Assembly: GCA_947385505.1 (NCBI GenBank)
Contig: CANDLP010000174.1
Location: forward strand, 1 to 5,669
Direction of reading: 5' to 3'
Length of the DNA stretch: 5,669 bases
From: an uncultured Clostridia bacterium
GTDB taxonomy: Bacteria > Bacillota > Clostridia > Oscillospirales > Ruminococcaceae
The number at the start of each line of letters is the position of its first letter. Position 1 is the stretch's first letter. Below are positions 5,120-5,669 of this stretch, one piece after another. A program made the translations under genes and the position numbers. The notes under the pieces were generated by a model that saw only the letters and a list, made by a program, of their open reading frames with translations, had not been told where the DNA came from and did not search any database.

Positions 5120-5491
5120 ATGGAAACATTTATGGAATATTTCTGGGCCTTTGTAATAGGCGGAGGATTCTGCCTTATAGGCCAGATTCTTATAGATCTT
5201 ACAAAGCTTACCCCCGCCCGAATCCTTGTAATTTATGTAATAGCGGGAGTAGTATTAGGCGGCTGCGGAGTATATGAGCCTCTTGTAGACTTTGCGGGCG
5301 CGGGCGCAACGGTCCCCTTAACAGGCTTCGGATACTCTTTGGCGAAGGGCGTAAAACAAGCCGTTCAGGAGGACGGTTTGTTAGGCGCCTTTACCGGCGG
5401 ATTTACGGCGGGCGCCGCGGGGCTTACCGCGGCGGTGGTATTCGGGCTTATTGTGGCAAGGTGCTTTAAGCGCGGAGATAAGATGAGCTGA
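5120..5491 (+). CDS. spoVAE: Stage V sporulation protein AE (AEb type)
   Basis: This encodes 123 residues, against about 116 for Bacillus SpoVAEb. Hydrophobic segments lie at about 7-24, 33-49, 60-78 and 90-114, with a basic tail (CFKRGDKMS). Family signatures are FWAFVIGGGFCLIGQILIDL (8-27), KLTPARILV (29-37) and FAGAGATVPLTGFGYSLAKG (56-75). In the family it is an inner spore-membrane subunit of the SpoVA DPA channel, related to SpoVAC (both share the GAGT/ATVP-TGF motif). GAAAGGA (5107-5113) stands 6 nt before the ATG at 5120. The ATG at 5132 would match the Bacillus N-terminus exactly (MEYFWAF) but is too far from that site. It is separated from spoVAD by repeats and a MITE-like element, so readthrough or a private promoter is needed. 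No SpoVAEa domain is present. Confidence 0.94.
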   Translation: METFMEYFWAFVIGGGFCLIGQILIDLTKLTPARILVIYVIAGVVLGGCGVYEPLVDFAGAGATVPLTGFGYSLAKGVKQAVQEDGLLGAFTGGFTAGAAGLTAAVVFGLIVARCFKRGDKMS

Positions 5492-5531
5492 CATTTTTTA
5501 ATACTATAGCAATCTAAAAAAAGAATAAATA

Positions 5532-5608
5532 GCGGCGAAGCCGCACCTGTCTTTTTCGCTTCCTTTTTGGATACCAAAAAGGAAGTGGGGTTCGGGGCAA
5601 AGCCCCGA
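5532..5608. repeat. Three-hairpin intergenic repeat, copy 2
   Basis: This copy has the same array and spacing as copy 1. Hairpin A is at 5532-5544 (identical). Hairpin B has a 14-bp stem (5557-5570 with 5574-5587) and loop ATA. Hairpin C is at 5591-5609 (TTCGGGGC-AAA-GCCCCGAA). The innermost pair of B is G-C here but C-G in copy 1, and the second pair from the base is G-T here but G-C in copy 1. Pairing is therefore kept although bases changed. It begins 40 bp after the spoVAE stop and may also serve as its transcript end, although no long T-run follows any of its hairpins on this strand. Confidence 0.85.
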
Positions 5609-5669
5609 ATACCTAAACGTAATAATTTAATAATAGACTTTTTATAATCAAATGTTTATTTTTTTATTG

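Noticed and set aside
5365..5577. 70-codon minus-strand frame over the end of spoVAE
   Set aside because: It is antisense to spoVAE, begins inside repeat copy 2, and has no recognisable domain.
5643..5648. TATAAT near the right end as a promoter for a downstream gene
   Set aside because: No -35 box lies at proper spacing, and the region is simply AT-rich. The downstream gene is outside the window.

Overview
The window reads as the chromosome of an endospore-forming Clostridia-type Firmicute. Two things support this: the alpha-operon gene order with rpsD inside it, and a minimal spoVAC-spoVAD-spoVAE set. The order resembles the clostridial arrangement, whereas in Bacillus rpsD is a separate unit. 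A family such as Oscillospiraceae/Ruminococcaceae is possible, but the sequence alone does not fix it. All genes are on the + strand.

Positions 1-3069 are the distal part of the ribosomal-protein alpha operon: rpsM (5' end missing), rpsK, rpsD, rpoA and rplQ. It ends in a textbook intrinsic terminator at 3031-3069. These genes make three small-subunit proteins, the alpha subunit of RNA polymerase and one large-subunit protein. The rpsM-rpsK gap is short. The rpsK-rpsD, rpsD-rpoA and rpoA-rplQ spacers are each about 80-250 bp and rich in hairpins. The one before rpoA also holds a good candidate housekeeping promoter (1469-1497).

Positions 3070-5491 hold the spore-core dipicolinic acid (DPA) transport genes spoVAC, spoVAD and spoVAE. 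A sigma-G-like promoter candidate lies at 3089-3118. spoVAC and spoVAD are closely spaced, with 37 bp between them. spoVAE is separated from spoVAD by 467 bp of non-genic DNA. That gap contains a three-hairpin repeat, a further hairpin, and a MITE-like element of about 160 bp with 20-bp terminal inverted repeats.

The same three-hairpin repeat occurs again just downstream of spoVAE (5532-5608). It has exactly the same spacing and a compensatory base-pair change, so spoVAE is bracketed by two copies. The repeat bracket, the MITE-like insertion and the structured spacers of the ribosomal operon are the least ordinary parts of the window. The protein-coding genes themselves are conventional. I found no CRISPR array, tRNA, rRNA or phage gene.
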